Shown: piece by piece, positions 7,711 to 13,762 of the stretch
Layout of the letters: the number at the start of each line of letters is the position of its first letter
How positions within the stretch are numbered: the first letter of the stretch is position 1
Source of the DNA: Eubacteriales bacterium
GTDB taxonomy: Bacteria > Bacillota_A > Clostridia > Lachnospirales > Lachnospiraceae
Reading direction: 5' to 3'
Assembly (NCBI GenBank): GCA_030533315.1
Contig: JAUNJL010000040.1
Coordinates: 1 to 22,970, forward strand
DNA length: 22,970 nt
Translations under genes and position numbers: made by a program
Notes under the pieces: model-generated
What the model saw: only the letters and a program-made list of their open reading frames with translations
What the model was told of the DNA's origin: nothing
The model's database searches: none

Positions 7711-7872
7711 GTCCAGTCGCAAAGCAGGAGCGTATGGCGTGCTTGCACGCCAATACGGTCATGTTTTAGCGACGACAACAGGTATGAGCAGGGAGGGCGG
7801 GAGCCCGGAATGCGAATACCTGTTAGGATCGCAGGAGTGGGGAGCACGGAGCGATCCGTGGGACTTATACAG
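7703..7872 (+). other. Structured repeat element inside the spoIIIA operon, full copy
   Basis: A 170-base element is closed by a perfect 12-bp inverted repeat, CTGTATAAGTCC (7703-7714) with GGACTTATACAG (7861-7872). Inside it are consecutive helices. GTCGC (7716-7720) pairs with GCGAC (7769-7773) around an 11-bp hairpin (7731-7757, one bulge, GGCGTG/CACGCC core). AACAGGTAT (7777-7785) pairs with ATACCTGTT (7816-7824) around GGGC-GGGA-GCCC (7795-7806). CACGGA-GCGA-TCCGTG (7845-7860) has a GNRA tetraloop. A competing pairing, GGATCGC (7826-7832) with GCGATCC (7851-7857), would exclude the last hairpin. The layout resembles a multi-way RNA junction or a MITE-like element. No protein-coding signal was found. 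Confidence 0.7.
7711..7814 (+). repeat. 104-bp perfect direct repeat, copy 1
   Basis: This copy begins at the base after the spoIIIAC stop codon and is identical over 104 bases to 7877-7980. After 7814 the sequences diverge: copy 1 continues AATACCTGTTAGG, which completes one helix of the full element. Confidence 0.97.
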
Positions 7873-7876
7873 AGGG

Positions 7877-7980
7877 GTCCAGTCGCAAAGCAGGAGCGTA
7901 TGGCGTGCTTGCACGCCAATACGGTCATGTTTTAGCGACGACAACAGGTATGAGCAGGGAGGGCGGGAGCCCGGAATGCG
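7877..7980 (+). repeat. 104-bp perfect direct repeat, copy 2 (truncated unit)
   Basis: This is identical to 7711-7814 and starts exactly 166 bases later. It lacks the closing ATACCTGTT, the GNRA hairpin and the right terminal arm; after 7980 the sequence becomes CTATGGAACC. Only the first domain (GTCGC/GCGAC with the long hairpin) and the GGGC-GCCC hairpin remain foldable. Confidence 0.97.
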
Positions 7981-8022
7981 CTATGGAACCACCGCACCGT
8001 CTGATGGGTAGGAGGGAAGGGC

Positions 8023-8409
8023 TTGGATATTATAAAAATTTCGATGTTGGGTGTTGGAGGTGTATTGCTGAGCTTTCTGCTAAAGAGTGCCAGACCAGAA
8101 TACGCCTCCTTTCTTTCTCTGGGGATCGGCCTGGTGATCCTGGGGCTTGCGGTGGGGAAGCTGTCCTATCTTTTTGAGACCATGGATCAGATCCGAAACA
8201 CCCTCCCCCTGGACGGAAGCTGCATGGCCGCCCTGGTAAAGATGATCGGGGTCACCTACATCGGCCAGTTTTCCTCGGGGATCTGCAGGGATGCGGGCTA
8301 CCAGGCCATGGGCGCACAGATCGAGCTGTTTTGCAGATTGTCGGTGATGGCCCTTAGTATGCCGGTTCTTTTGGCTCTTATGGAGACCATTCAGGGGTTT
8401 TTGTCATGA
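8023..8409 (+). CDS. spoIIIAD: Stage III sporulation protein AD
   Basis: SpoIIIAD is a membrane subunit of the mother-cell side of the feeding channel. The 128 residues (B. subtilis about 133) open with DIIKISMLGVGGVLLSFLL. There are about four hydrophobic segments, including FLSLGIGLVILGLAVGKL and LSVMALSMPVLLALMETI. The conserved-looking middle is KMIGVTYIGQFSSGICRDAG. The start is a TTG at 8023 with AGGAGG ending 7 bases upstream. Unlike the rest of the operon, it is separated from the preceding gene by 312 bases of repeat sequence, so it cannot be translationally coupled to spoIIIAC. Its stop overlaps the spoIIIAE start by 4 bases (ATGA). Confidence 0.93.
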   Translation: MDIIKISMLGVGGVLLSFLLKSARPEYASFLSLGIGLVILGLAVGKLSYLFETMDQIRNTLPLDGSCMAALVKMIGVTYIGQFSSGICRDAGYQAMGAQIELFCRLSVMALSMPVLLALMETIQGFLS

Positions 8410-9548
8410 AGAGGCTGGTGCTTCTGTTTGCTGGACTGCTTTTGGGCCTGCTGCTTTCGCCGGCGGGCACCGTGTATGCCGGGGAGGAGCCTTTGGAGTC
8501 TGAGCTTTTGGGAGAAATGGATCTGACAGGGGTTCAGGCTCTTTTGGACGAGATCCTGGAGGAGGACAGCTTTTCTTTTCGAGATGCGGTGAAGGGCCTT
8601 ATGGAGGGGCGGGAAATTTTTTCAAAAGAGGCGGTGGGAGGATTCCTGCAGGCTCTTTTTTTTGACCGCGTGCAGAGGGAAAGAGACGATTTTTTTCGGA
8701 TTCTTTTGTTAATCTTGGCGGCGGCCTTGTTTTCCAGCTTTTCAGCGGCGTTTGAGGACGGACAGCTGGGGGAGATCAGCTTTTTTATGGTGTACCTGCT
8801 GTTGTTTACCATGCTGATGAATACCTTTGGGGAGCTGAGCGCCTCTTTGGAGGAGAAGCTGGGGTGGATGACTGAGCTGATGAAGGGATTGACGCCTGCT
8901 TATTTTATGGCGGTTGCCGCTTCGGCGGGAGCGGCGACTGCGGCGGTATTTTACCAAGGTATCCTGCTTCTCGTGTGGCTGATCCAGTGGATTCTTCTCA
9001 CCTTCCTTCTTCCGGCGGTGAATCTGTGTGTCCTTTTGCGGCTTATCAATCATCTTTCCAGGGAGGATATGCTCAGTAAGATGGCGGAGCTTTTGGAAAC
9101 GGGGATTGGATGGGGGCTGAAATCCCTTCTGGGGCTGGTGGCTGGCCTTCAGATTGTCAAGGGGCTGGTGGCGCCGGTGATGGATTCCTTAAAGAGAACG
9201 GCTCTGGGGAAAACGGCGGGGGCCATTCCAGGAGTGGGAAATGCGGTGAATCTTGTGACGGAGCTGGTGGTGACCAGCGCAGTCCTGGTGCGGAACTCGC
9301 TGGGGGCGGTCTCCCTTTTTGCGCTGGCCGTGATGGGGCTGGAGCCGCTTCTGCATTACGGGCTTTTGTCCCTGTCATACCGGTTTCTGGGAGCGCTGGC
9401 CCAGCCGGTTTCGGACAAACGCCTGGTGGGCTGCCTGTCTACCATGGGGGAGGGCTGTGCCATGCTTCTTCGCATCCTTCTTACGGGAGAGGTTCTTTGT
9501 ATGCTGACCTTTGTTATTTTGGCGTCCAGCCTGGGAGGTGGGGGATGA
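8406..9548 (+). CDS. spoIIIAE: Stage III sporulation protein AE
   Basis: SpoIIIAE is the large polytopic membrane protein of the SpoIIIA complex (380 residues here, about 400 in B. subtilis). Residues 1-25 look like a signal peptide (KRLVLLFAGLLLGLLLSP, then AGTVYA before GEE). A soluble stretch rich in acidic residues follows, and then a series of hydrophobic segments from about residue 98 onward, such as LLLILAAALFSSF, FFMVYLLLFTMLM, ILLLVWLIQWILLTFLLP and the C-terminal LLTGEVLCMLTFVILASS. The glycine-rich stretch ALGKTAGAIPGVGNAVNLV lies near residue 260-280. It overlaps both neighbours by 4 bases, which favours coupled translation and balanced stoichiometry. Confidence 0.94.
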   Translation: MKRLVLLFAGLLLGLLLSPAGTVYAGEEPLESELLGEMDLTGVQALLDEILEEDSFSFRDAVKGLMEGREIFSKEAVGGFLQALFFDRVQRERDDFFRILLLILAAALFSSFSAAFEDGQLGEISFFMVYLLLFTMLMNTFGELSASLEEKLGWMTELMKGLTPAYFMAVAASAGAATAAVFYQGILLLVWLIQWILLTFLLPAVNLCVLLRLINHLSREDMLSKMAELLETGIGWGLKSLLGLVAGLQIVKGLVAPVMDSLKRTALGKTAGAIPGVGNAVNLVTELVVTSAVLVRNSLGAVSLFALAVMGLEPLLHYGLLSLSYRFLGALAQPVSDKRLVGCLSTMGEGCAMLLRILLTGEVLCMLTFVILASSLGGGG

Positions 9549-10117
9549 AGGAGGCACTTTATGACTGGATGAAATATCTGGCCTTTTTTTACATTCTTTT
9601 GACCACCGTGCTCCATCTTGCCCCATCAGGGACTTATCGGACCTACATCCGTTTTTTTATGGGGCTCCTTTTGATCCTGATGCTGACGGCTCCGGTGTTT
9701 GTCCTTTTGGGAAAGGGGGAAAAGCTGTCTGAGGATTTTACCCTTTATTATGGACAGGAGGAGGCCAAAAGAACCCTGAGGGAGCTGGAAAACCTTCAGG
9801 CTGCCTATCTGAAAAAGGGGTACGAGGAGGAGCTGGGAGGGCTTCTGCGGAAAAAGCTTCAGGAGAGGGGAATAGAAACGGAGGATGTCCGGATATATAT
9901 AGAAGGGGAGGACATCCGGGCAAGGCTGTACGTTCCGCAGATGCCAGAGCAAGGAGAGATGGAGGAGATCCGAGATGAGCTTTTGGAAGAATGGGGGATT
10001 GGGGAAGGAGAATATTCTTTTACGGTTACAGCGCCTGGGGAAGAAACAGTGGGTCGTTCTGCTCCTTCTGGGGCTTCTTCTGGCGGTGATCGCTCTCCCG
10101 GTGCCGGAGACCCATGA
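9545..10117 (+). CDS. spoIIIAF: Stage III sporulation protein AF
   Basis: SpoIIIAF (190 residues; about 206 in B. subtilis) is a two-helix membrane protein whose soluble part has a ring-building fold related to that of SpoIIIAG and SpoIIIAH (family knowledge). Hydrophobic segments are about 10-26 and 37-55. The soluble part includes YLKKGYEEELGGLLRKKLQ and IEGEDIRARLYV. The ATG at 9545 follows GGGAGGTGGGGG and overlaps the spoIIIAE stop. The frame continues 143 bases into the spoIIIAG frame, so the last 48 residues, ending in a Ser/Gly/Pro-rich tail, share DNA with the SpoIIIAG N-terminus. That tail is probably not conserved. Confidence 0.9.
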   Translation: MKEALYDWMKYLAFFYILLTTVLHLAPSGTYRTYIRFFMGLLLILMLTAPVFVLLGKGEKLSEDFTLYYGQEEAKRTLRELENLQAAYLKKGYEEELGGLLRKKLQERGIETEDVRIYIEGEDIRARLYVPQMPEQGEMEEIRDELLEEWGIGEGEYSFTVTAPGEETVGRSAPSGASSGGDRSPGAGDP

Positions 10118-10430
10118 GGACGGGAAAACGGCAGCGGAAGGTTTTTTGAAGGAGCAGGAGCTGCGTTCGGAGGAGGGGGAGAGCCTGGAAGGAAGGCTGG
10201 AGGCTCTCCTTTCCCAGGTGGAGGGCGTGGGAGCGGTGAAGGCCCTTCTGATGACTGGGGAGGAACGGGACGCTTTATCCTTTGGGGATCGGGGCGAGAC
10301 GAGGGTGACAGGGGTGCTGATCGCGGCTCAGGGAGCCGGAGATCCGGTGATCGTACAAAAGATTCAGCAGGCAGTCATGGCATTATTTCAGATAGAAGCC
10401 CATAAGATTAAAGTAATGAAAATGATATAA
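9975..10430 (+). CDS. spoIIIAG: Stage III sporulation protein AG
   Basis: SpoIIIAG forms a large ring in the space between mother cell and forespore and is a core of the channel. This version has 151 residues, shorter than the roughly 229 of B. subtilis. One transmembrane segment (about 26-42, WVVLLLLGLLLAVIALP) is followed by an acidic linker and the ring-building domain. That domain includes LEALLSQVEGVGAVKALLMT, RVTGVLIAAQGAGDP and a C-terminal VIVQKIQQAVMALFQIEAHKIKVMKM. The ATG at 9975 has GGAGGA 8-9 bases upstream. It lies 143 bases inside spoIIIAF; a TTG at 9999 is an alternative start. spoIIIAH begins 11 bases after the stop. Confidence 0.9.
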   Translation: MSFWKNGGLGKENILLRLQRLGKKQWVVLLLLGLLLAVIALPVPETHEDGKTAAEGFLKEQELRSEEGESLEGRLEALLSQVEGVGAVKALLMTGEERDALSFGDRGETRVTGVLIAAQGAGDPVIVQKIQQAVMALFQIEAHKIKVMKMI

Positions 10431-10441
10431 GGAGAGGAAAC

Positions 10442-11185
10442 GTGAAAAAGATCTTCAAAAAAAATCAGGTGATCATTACATCGCTGGCGATCCTGATCGC
10501 TGTTGCAGGATACTTGAATTTCGCAGACGTGGATCTGGGCTTTCAGGATGAGGAGGCCAGTACCAGCAGCAGTATCCTGGAGGATGTGGATTACGACATT
10601 TCTGATGAAACAGCCCTTCTGGATGAGAACGGGGCGGATGGCGCCCATGGAGAGGCGCAGGATGTGAGCACTCCAGGGGAAGCCGTACTTACGGGGGCCT
10701 CGAATTTTGCGGCTCAGGCGAAGCTTTCCAGAGAGCAGATACGCTCTCAAAATAAGGCGGATCTCCAGGAGATCATCAGCAATGAGTCCATCGGGGACGA
10801 ACAGAAGCAGGAAGCTATCAGCACCATGGTTTCCATGACGGAGCTGACGGAGAAGGAGGCTGCGGCGGAGCTTCTGCTGGAGGCCAAGGGCTTCGAGAAC
10901 GTGGTGGTGAACCTGACCGGGGAGACGGCGGATATCGTGGTTCCGGACGGGGAGCTGGAGGATGCGAAAAGGGCGCAGATTGAGGATATCGTGAAGCGCA
11001 AGACAGGCATTGCACCGGAGAACATCGTGATCACGCCTCTGAGCCGGGGGTCGGAGGATACGGTCAATAAGGATGCCTCTATTGACCAGAGCGGTGAGGG
11101 TACGCCGGAGGATATGGGGGAAAGTGAAGCTTCCGGTACGGCTTACGGGGAGTATGAGCTGGAAACGGAGGGGATCTACGATTGA
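10442..11185 (+). CDS. spoIIIAH: Stage III sporulation protein AH
   Basis: SpoIIIAH is the mother-cell membrane protein whose extracellular YscJ/FliF-like domain binds forespore SpoIIQ across the septum. The 247-residue protein (218 in B. subtilis) has a basic start, one transmembrane helix (about 8-24), a variable acidic linker rich in Ser, Asp and Glu, and the ring-building domain at about 95-205. That domain contains QKQEAISTMVSMTELTEKEA, LLLEAKGFENVVVNLTGE and a C-terminal IEDIVKRKTGIAPENIVITP. The start is a GTG with AAGGAGAGG upstream. It is the last spoIIIA gene; no convincing terminator follows. Confidence 0.95.
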   Translation: MKKIFKKNQVIITSLAILIAVAGYLNFADVDLGFQDEEASTSSSILEDVDYDISDETALLDENGADGAHGEAQDVSTPGEAVLTGASNFAAQAKLSREQIRSQNKADLQEIISNESIGDEQKQEAISTMVSMTELTEKEAAAELLLEAKGFENVVVNLTGETADIVVPDGELEDAKRAQIEDIVKRKTGIAPENIVITPLSRGSEDTVNKDASIDQSGEGTPEDMGESEASGTAYGEYELETEGIYD

Positions 11186-11398
11186 CGTGACAGGCTCTGC
11201 GGACGAGGAGGCGCCTTGGCCTGCTCCGGGAGAGTACACACCCTGCGGCTTCTGAAAAAGGCATCCGGTTCCTGAAGCTTATGGCGGGCACCGGGTGCCA
11301 GAGCATGATCGGTCTGCGGAGGAAACCCACATATCTGGACGGATTCTTGTCAGCAGGAATCCAGAAAAAAGGGGTGGGAAAACAGAGAGAAAAGCCCC

Positions 11399-11428
11399 TT
11401 GACAGTCCGGCGATCCATATAATAGAAT
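11399..11428 (+). promoter_or_regulatory. Sigma-A promoter for prfC
   Basis: A perfect TTGACA at 11399-11404 is followed after 18 bases by TAGAAT at 11423-11428. An overlapping TATAAT at 11418-11423 is better in sequence but only 13 bases from the -35 box. Transcription would start near 11435, leaving a leader of about 136 bases. Confidence 0.7.
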
Positions 11429-11434
11429 AGGTAA

Positions 11435-11534
11435 GGCTCCGGCCGCACAGAGGCCAGAGCCGGAAAGCGCTAAGAGCCCTTCCCCCGCCGCAGAAGCTGG
11501 AGGACGCCCTGCCAGAAGGGGCGTAGGGCGGGGG
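11435..11534 (+). promoter_or_regulatory. Structured GC-rich leader of prfC
   Basis: Two stems fill the leader. The first pairs GGCTC (11435-11439) with GAGCC (11457-11461) and encloses GGCC/GGCC with a 7-base loop. The second pairs CCCCCGCC (11482-11489) with GGCGGGGG (11527-11534) and encloses ACGCCC (11504-11509) with GGGCGT (11519-11524). They end about 25 bases before the AGGAGG ribosome binding site. No T-run follows, so this is not an evident terminator. I recognise no known riboswitch class. Confidence 0.5.
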
Positions 11535-11570
11535 ACAGGTTATGTGGATAGATAGGATAGGAGGCCAGTT

Positions 11571-13160
11571 TTGTCGAAATACACCAAAGAAATAGAAACA
11601 AGAAGAACCTTTGCCATTATTTCCCACCCGGACGCAGGTAAGACGACTCTGACGGAAAAGTTCCTGCTGTATGGCGGTGCCATCAACCTGGCGGGAAGCG
11701 TAAAGGGAAAGGCCACGGCCCGTCACGCCGTGTCTGACTGGATGGAGATCGAGAAGGAGAGAGGGATTTCCGTGACCTCCTCGGTGCTCCAGTTCCACTA
11801 TGACGGATACTGCATCAATATTCTGGACACGCCGGGACATCAGGATTTCTCCGAGGATACCTACCGTACTCTTATGGCTGCGGATTCTGCCGTCATGGTC
11901 ATAGACGGCTCCAAGGGTGTGGAGGCACAGACGAGAAAGCTTTTCAAGGTCTGCGTCATGCGTCACATTCCCATTTTTACCTTTATCAATAAAATGGACC
12001 GGGACGCCAACGATACCTTTGATCTTCTGGATGAGATTGAGAAGGAGCTGGGTATCGCCACCTGTCCCATCAACTGGCCGATCGGCTCGGGAAAAAGGTT
12101 TCGGGGAGTTTATGACCGGAACACGGGGAAGATCCTGACCTTCTCGGATACCCAGAAGGGGACGAAGGAGGGGGTCATCCAGGAGATTTCCCTGGAGGAT
12201 GCCAGGTCGGATGATATCATGGATCCAGAGCAGAAGGATCAGCTGCTGGAGGAGATCGAGCTTTTGGACGGGGCCAGTGCAGATTTTGACCAGGAGTTGG
12301 TAAGTAAGGGGGAGCTGACTCCGGTCTTTTTTGGCTCCGCACTGACCAATTTTGGGGTGGAAACCTTTTTGGAGCATTTTTTGACCATGACCACCTCTCC
12401 CCTGCCTCGCATGGCGGACTGCGGGCTGGTGGAGCCCATGGACGATGATTTTTCCGCATTTGTCTTTAAGATCCAGGCCAATATGAACAAGGCTCACCGG
12501 GACAGGATCGCCTTTATGCGCATCTGTTCTGGAAAATTTGACGCCTCCCAGGAGGTTTACCATGTTCAGGGGGAAAAGAAGATGCGCCTTTTGCAGCCTC
12601 AGCAGATGATGGCAGAATCGAGGCACGTGGTGGAGGAGGCCTATGCCGGGGATATCATCGGCGTTTTTGACCCAGGCATTTTTTCCATCGGAGATACGGT
12701 GTGCGCTTCGGGGAAAAGGTTTGCCTTTGAGGGGATCCCTACGTTTGCTCCGGAGCATTTCGCCAGGGTACGTCTGCTGGACACCATGAAAAGAAAACAG
12801 TTCGTGAAGGGCATTACCCAGATTGCCCAGGAGGGAGCTATCCAGATCTTCCAGGAGCTTTACGGGAATATGGAGGAGATCATCGTGGGGGTTGTGGGAG
12901 TGCTTCAGTTTGACGTGCTGAAATATCGGCTGGAAAACGAGTACAACGTGGAGATCCGACTGGAAAACCTGCCTTATGAGCACATTCGCTGGATCGAAAA
13001 CAAGGATGAGGTCAGGGTGGACAAGATCACCGGCACCTCGGACATGAAAAAGGTGACGGATCTGAAGGGAAATCCTCTCCTCCTCTTTATCAATGCCTGG
13101 AGCGTCGGTATGACGGAGGAGCGGAACCCGGGATTAATATTAACAGAATTCAGTAAATAA
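11571..13160 (+). CDS. prfC: Peptide chain release factor 3
   Basis: RF3 is the translational GTPase that removes RF1 or RF2 from the ribosome after peptide release. The 529 residues match the family length. G motifs are SHPDAGKTT (18-26, G1), DTPGHQDF (86-93, G3) and NKMDRDAND (140-148, G4). The switch region TARHAVSDWMEIEKERGISV (49-68) is characteristic of RF3 rather than EF-G. Domains II and III follow, with FQELYGNMEEIIVGVVGVLQ near 430. The start is a TTG with AGGAGG (11559-11564) six bases upstream. The gene stands between spoIIIAH and asp23 and carries its own promoter and leader, so it is probably regulated apart from sporulation. Confidence 0.96.
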   Translation: MSKYTKEIETRRTFAIISHPDAGKTTLTEKFLLYGGAINLAGSVKGKATARHAVSDWMEIEKERGISVTSSVLQFHYDGYCINILDTPGHQDFSEDTYRTLMAADSAVMVIDGSKGVEAQTRKLFKVCVMRHIPIFTFINKMDRDANDTFDLLDEIEKELGIATCPINWPIGSGKRFRGVYDRNTGKILTFSDTQKGTKEGVIQEISLEDARSDDIMDPEQKDQLLEEIELLDGASADFDQELVSKGELTPVFFGSALTNFGVETFLEHFLTMTTSPLPRMADCGLVEPMDDDFSAFVFKIQANMNKAHRDRIAFMRICSGKFDASQEVYHVQGEKKMRLLQPQQMMAESRHVVEEAYAGDIIGVFDPGIFSIGDTVCASGKRFAFEGIPTFAPEHFARVRLLDTMKRKQFVKGITQIAQEGAIQIFQELYGNMEEIIVGVVGVLQFDVLKYRLENEYNVEIRLENLPYEHIRWIENKDEVRVDKITGTSDMKKVTDLKGNPLLLFINAWSVGMTEERNPGLILTEFSK

Positions 13161-13161
13161 C

Positions 13162-13184
13162 CCTTTCAATCTGAGAAAGGTTTT
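13162..13184 (+). terminator. Weak terminator after prfC
   Basis: CCTTTC (13162-13167) pairs with GAAAGG (13175-13180) around a 7-base loop, and TTTT follows. The stem is short, so termination may be partial. Confidence 0.4.
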
Positions 13185-13192
13185 GGTATAAT
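13184..13192 (+). promoter_or_regulatory. Extended -10 promoter for asp23
   Basis: TGGTATAAT at 13184-13192 is a perfect -10 box with the TGn extension. No good -35 box lies 17 bases upstream (TTTCAA, half matching), which is usual for extended -10 promoters. The roughly 80-base leader contains a GCACGG/CCGTGC hairpin. Confidence 0.5.
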
Positions 13193-13280
13193 ATGAGGAA
13201 GAGCACGGGGCGGAAGGATCATACAGGAAAGAGGGCGTTTCCGTGCGGTGAACTTCCAATATTTTTACAGGAGGGTTTTT

Positions 13281-13667
13281 ATGGCTGAAAAGAGAACCAC
13301 ATATAAGATACAGGATCTGGGAGGTGTCGGCGAGGTTAATATCGCAGACGAGGTCGTTACCATCATTGCAGGGCTTGCGGCCACTGAGGTGGAGGGTGTT
13401 GCCTCCATGGCAGGCAATATCACCAACGAGCTGGTGAGCAGGCTTGGCATGAAAAACCTGTCCAAGGGCGTGAAGGTAGAGGTTCTGGATGGTGTGGCGA
13501 CCGTGGATCTGGCGCTGAATATCGAATATGGAAGAAACATTCTGGAGACCAGCAGGAAGGTGCAGGAAAAGGTGAAGTCTTCCATTGAGAATATGACGGG
13601 CCTGGAAGTGGCAGATGTGAACATCCACATTGCCAGCGTAGATATGGAGAATGAAAAAGGAAAGTAA
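13281..13667 (+). CDS. Asp23/Gls24 family envelope stress response protein
   Basis: This 128-residue protein belongs to the Asp23/Gls24 (DUF322) family, abundant small proteins linked to cell-envelope stress in Firmicutes; the exact molecular role is not settled. Family features are GEVNIADEVVTIIAGLAATEVEGVAS near the N-terminus (about 14-39), then GVATVDLALNIEYG and the C-terminal IENMTGLEVADVNIHIASVD. The ATG at 13281 was chosen for the AGGAGGG 5-11 bases upstream; an in-frame GTG at 13248 lacks one. It has its own promoter and ends in a terminator. Lying just before nusB is its usual place in Clostridia and Bacilli. Confidence 0.93.
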   Translation: MAEKRTTYKIQDLGGVGEVNIADEVVTIIAGLAATEVEGVASMAGNITNELVSRLGMKNLSKGVKVEVLDGVATVDLALNIEYGRNILETSRKVQEKVKSSIENMTGLEVADVNIHIASVDMENEKGK

Positions 13668-13682
13668 ACCTTTCCTTTTTTC
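13654..13682 (+). terminator. Rho-independent terminator overlapping the asp23 stop
   Basis: A perfect 11-bp stem, AAAAAGGAAAG (13654-13664) with CTTTCCTTTTT (13670-13680), has a 5-base loop TAAAC that contains the TAA stop codon. The right arm supplies the T-run. A translating ribosome reaching the stop would cover the hairpin. Confidence 0.75.
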
Positions 13683-13762
13683 TATATACAGGCATAGCGG
13701 GCCGGCAAAGGGGACAGCTTAAGAAGGGAGCTGGCCGGCGGAAGCGGATTTTAGGAGGGAAC

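Larger units (their letters stand above)
7711..8022. other. 312-base non-coding stretch between spoIIIAC and spoIIIAD
   Basis: The stretch holds the two 104-bp repeat copies, a 62-base spacer unique to the first unit, and a 42-base tail with AGGAGG (8010-8015), the ribosome binding site of spoIIIAD. Short open frames exist here on both strands, but they repeat from copy to copy and lack independent support. The other spoIIIA junctions in this operon are overlaps or short gaps, so the stretch looks inserted. Confidence 0.85.
11186..11570. other. 385-base intergenic region between spoIIIAH and prfC
   Basis: The first 200 bases hold a possible long stem (GGCATCCGG near 11254 with CCGGGTGCC near 11292, one G-U pair) and a GGATTC/GAATCC hairpin near 11340-11362. 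Neither is followed by a T-run, so no terminator is called. The second half holds the prfC promoter and a GC-rich leader. No supported coding sequence was seen. Confidence 0.7.

Noticed and set aside
7711..7980. The direct repeats as a CRISPR array
   Set aside because: Repeats of 104 bases in two copies with a 62-base spacer and no cas genes do not fit CRISPR geometry.
7703..7980. The repeat region as an insertion sequence or retron
   Set aside because: There is no transposase or reverse transcriptase frame; a non-autonomous MITE-like element remains possible and is reported instead.
7739..8177. Short open frames in both strands of the repeat region, with near-identical peptides from each copy
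   Set aside because: They arise from the repeat itself, run out into unrelated frames of spoIIIAD, and have no ribosome binding site or composition of a real gene.
9110..9544. Upstream in-frame extension of spoIIIAF inside spoIIIAE
   Set aside because: It is an out-of-frame shadow of spoIIIAE; the real start is the ATG at 9545 with a good ribosome binding site.
11254..11300. GGCATCCGG/CCGGGTGCC stem as a terminator after spoIIIAH
   Set aside because: The loop is long and no T-run follows.
11418..11423. TATAAT as the prfC -10 box
   Set aside because: It is only 13 bases from TTGACA; TAGAAT at 11423-11428 with an 18-base spacer fits better.
11079..12983. A 634-codon open frame on the minus strand opposite prfC and spoIIIAH
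   Set aside because: It is antisense to two clearly recognised genes and reads as low-quality protein; long antisense frames are common in GC-rich coding DNA.
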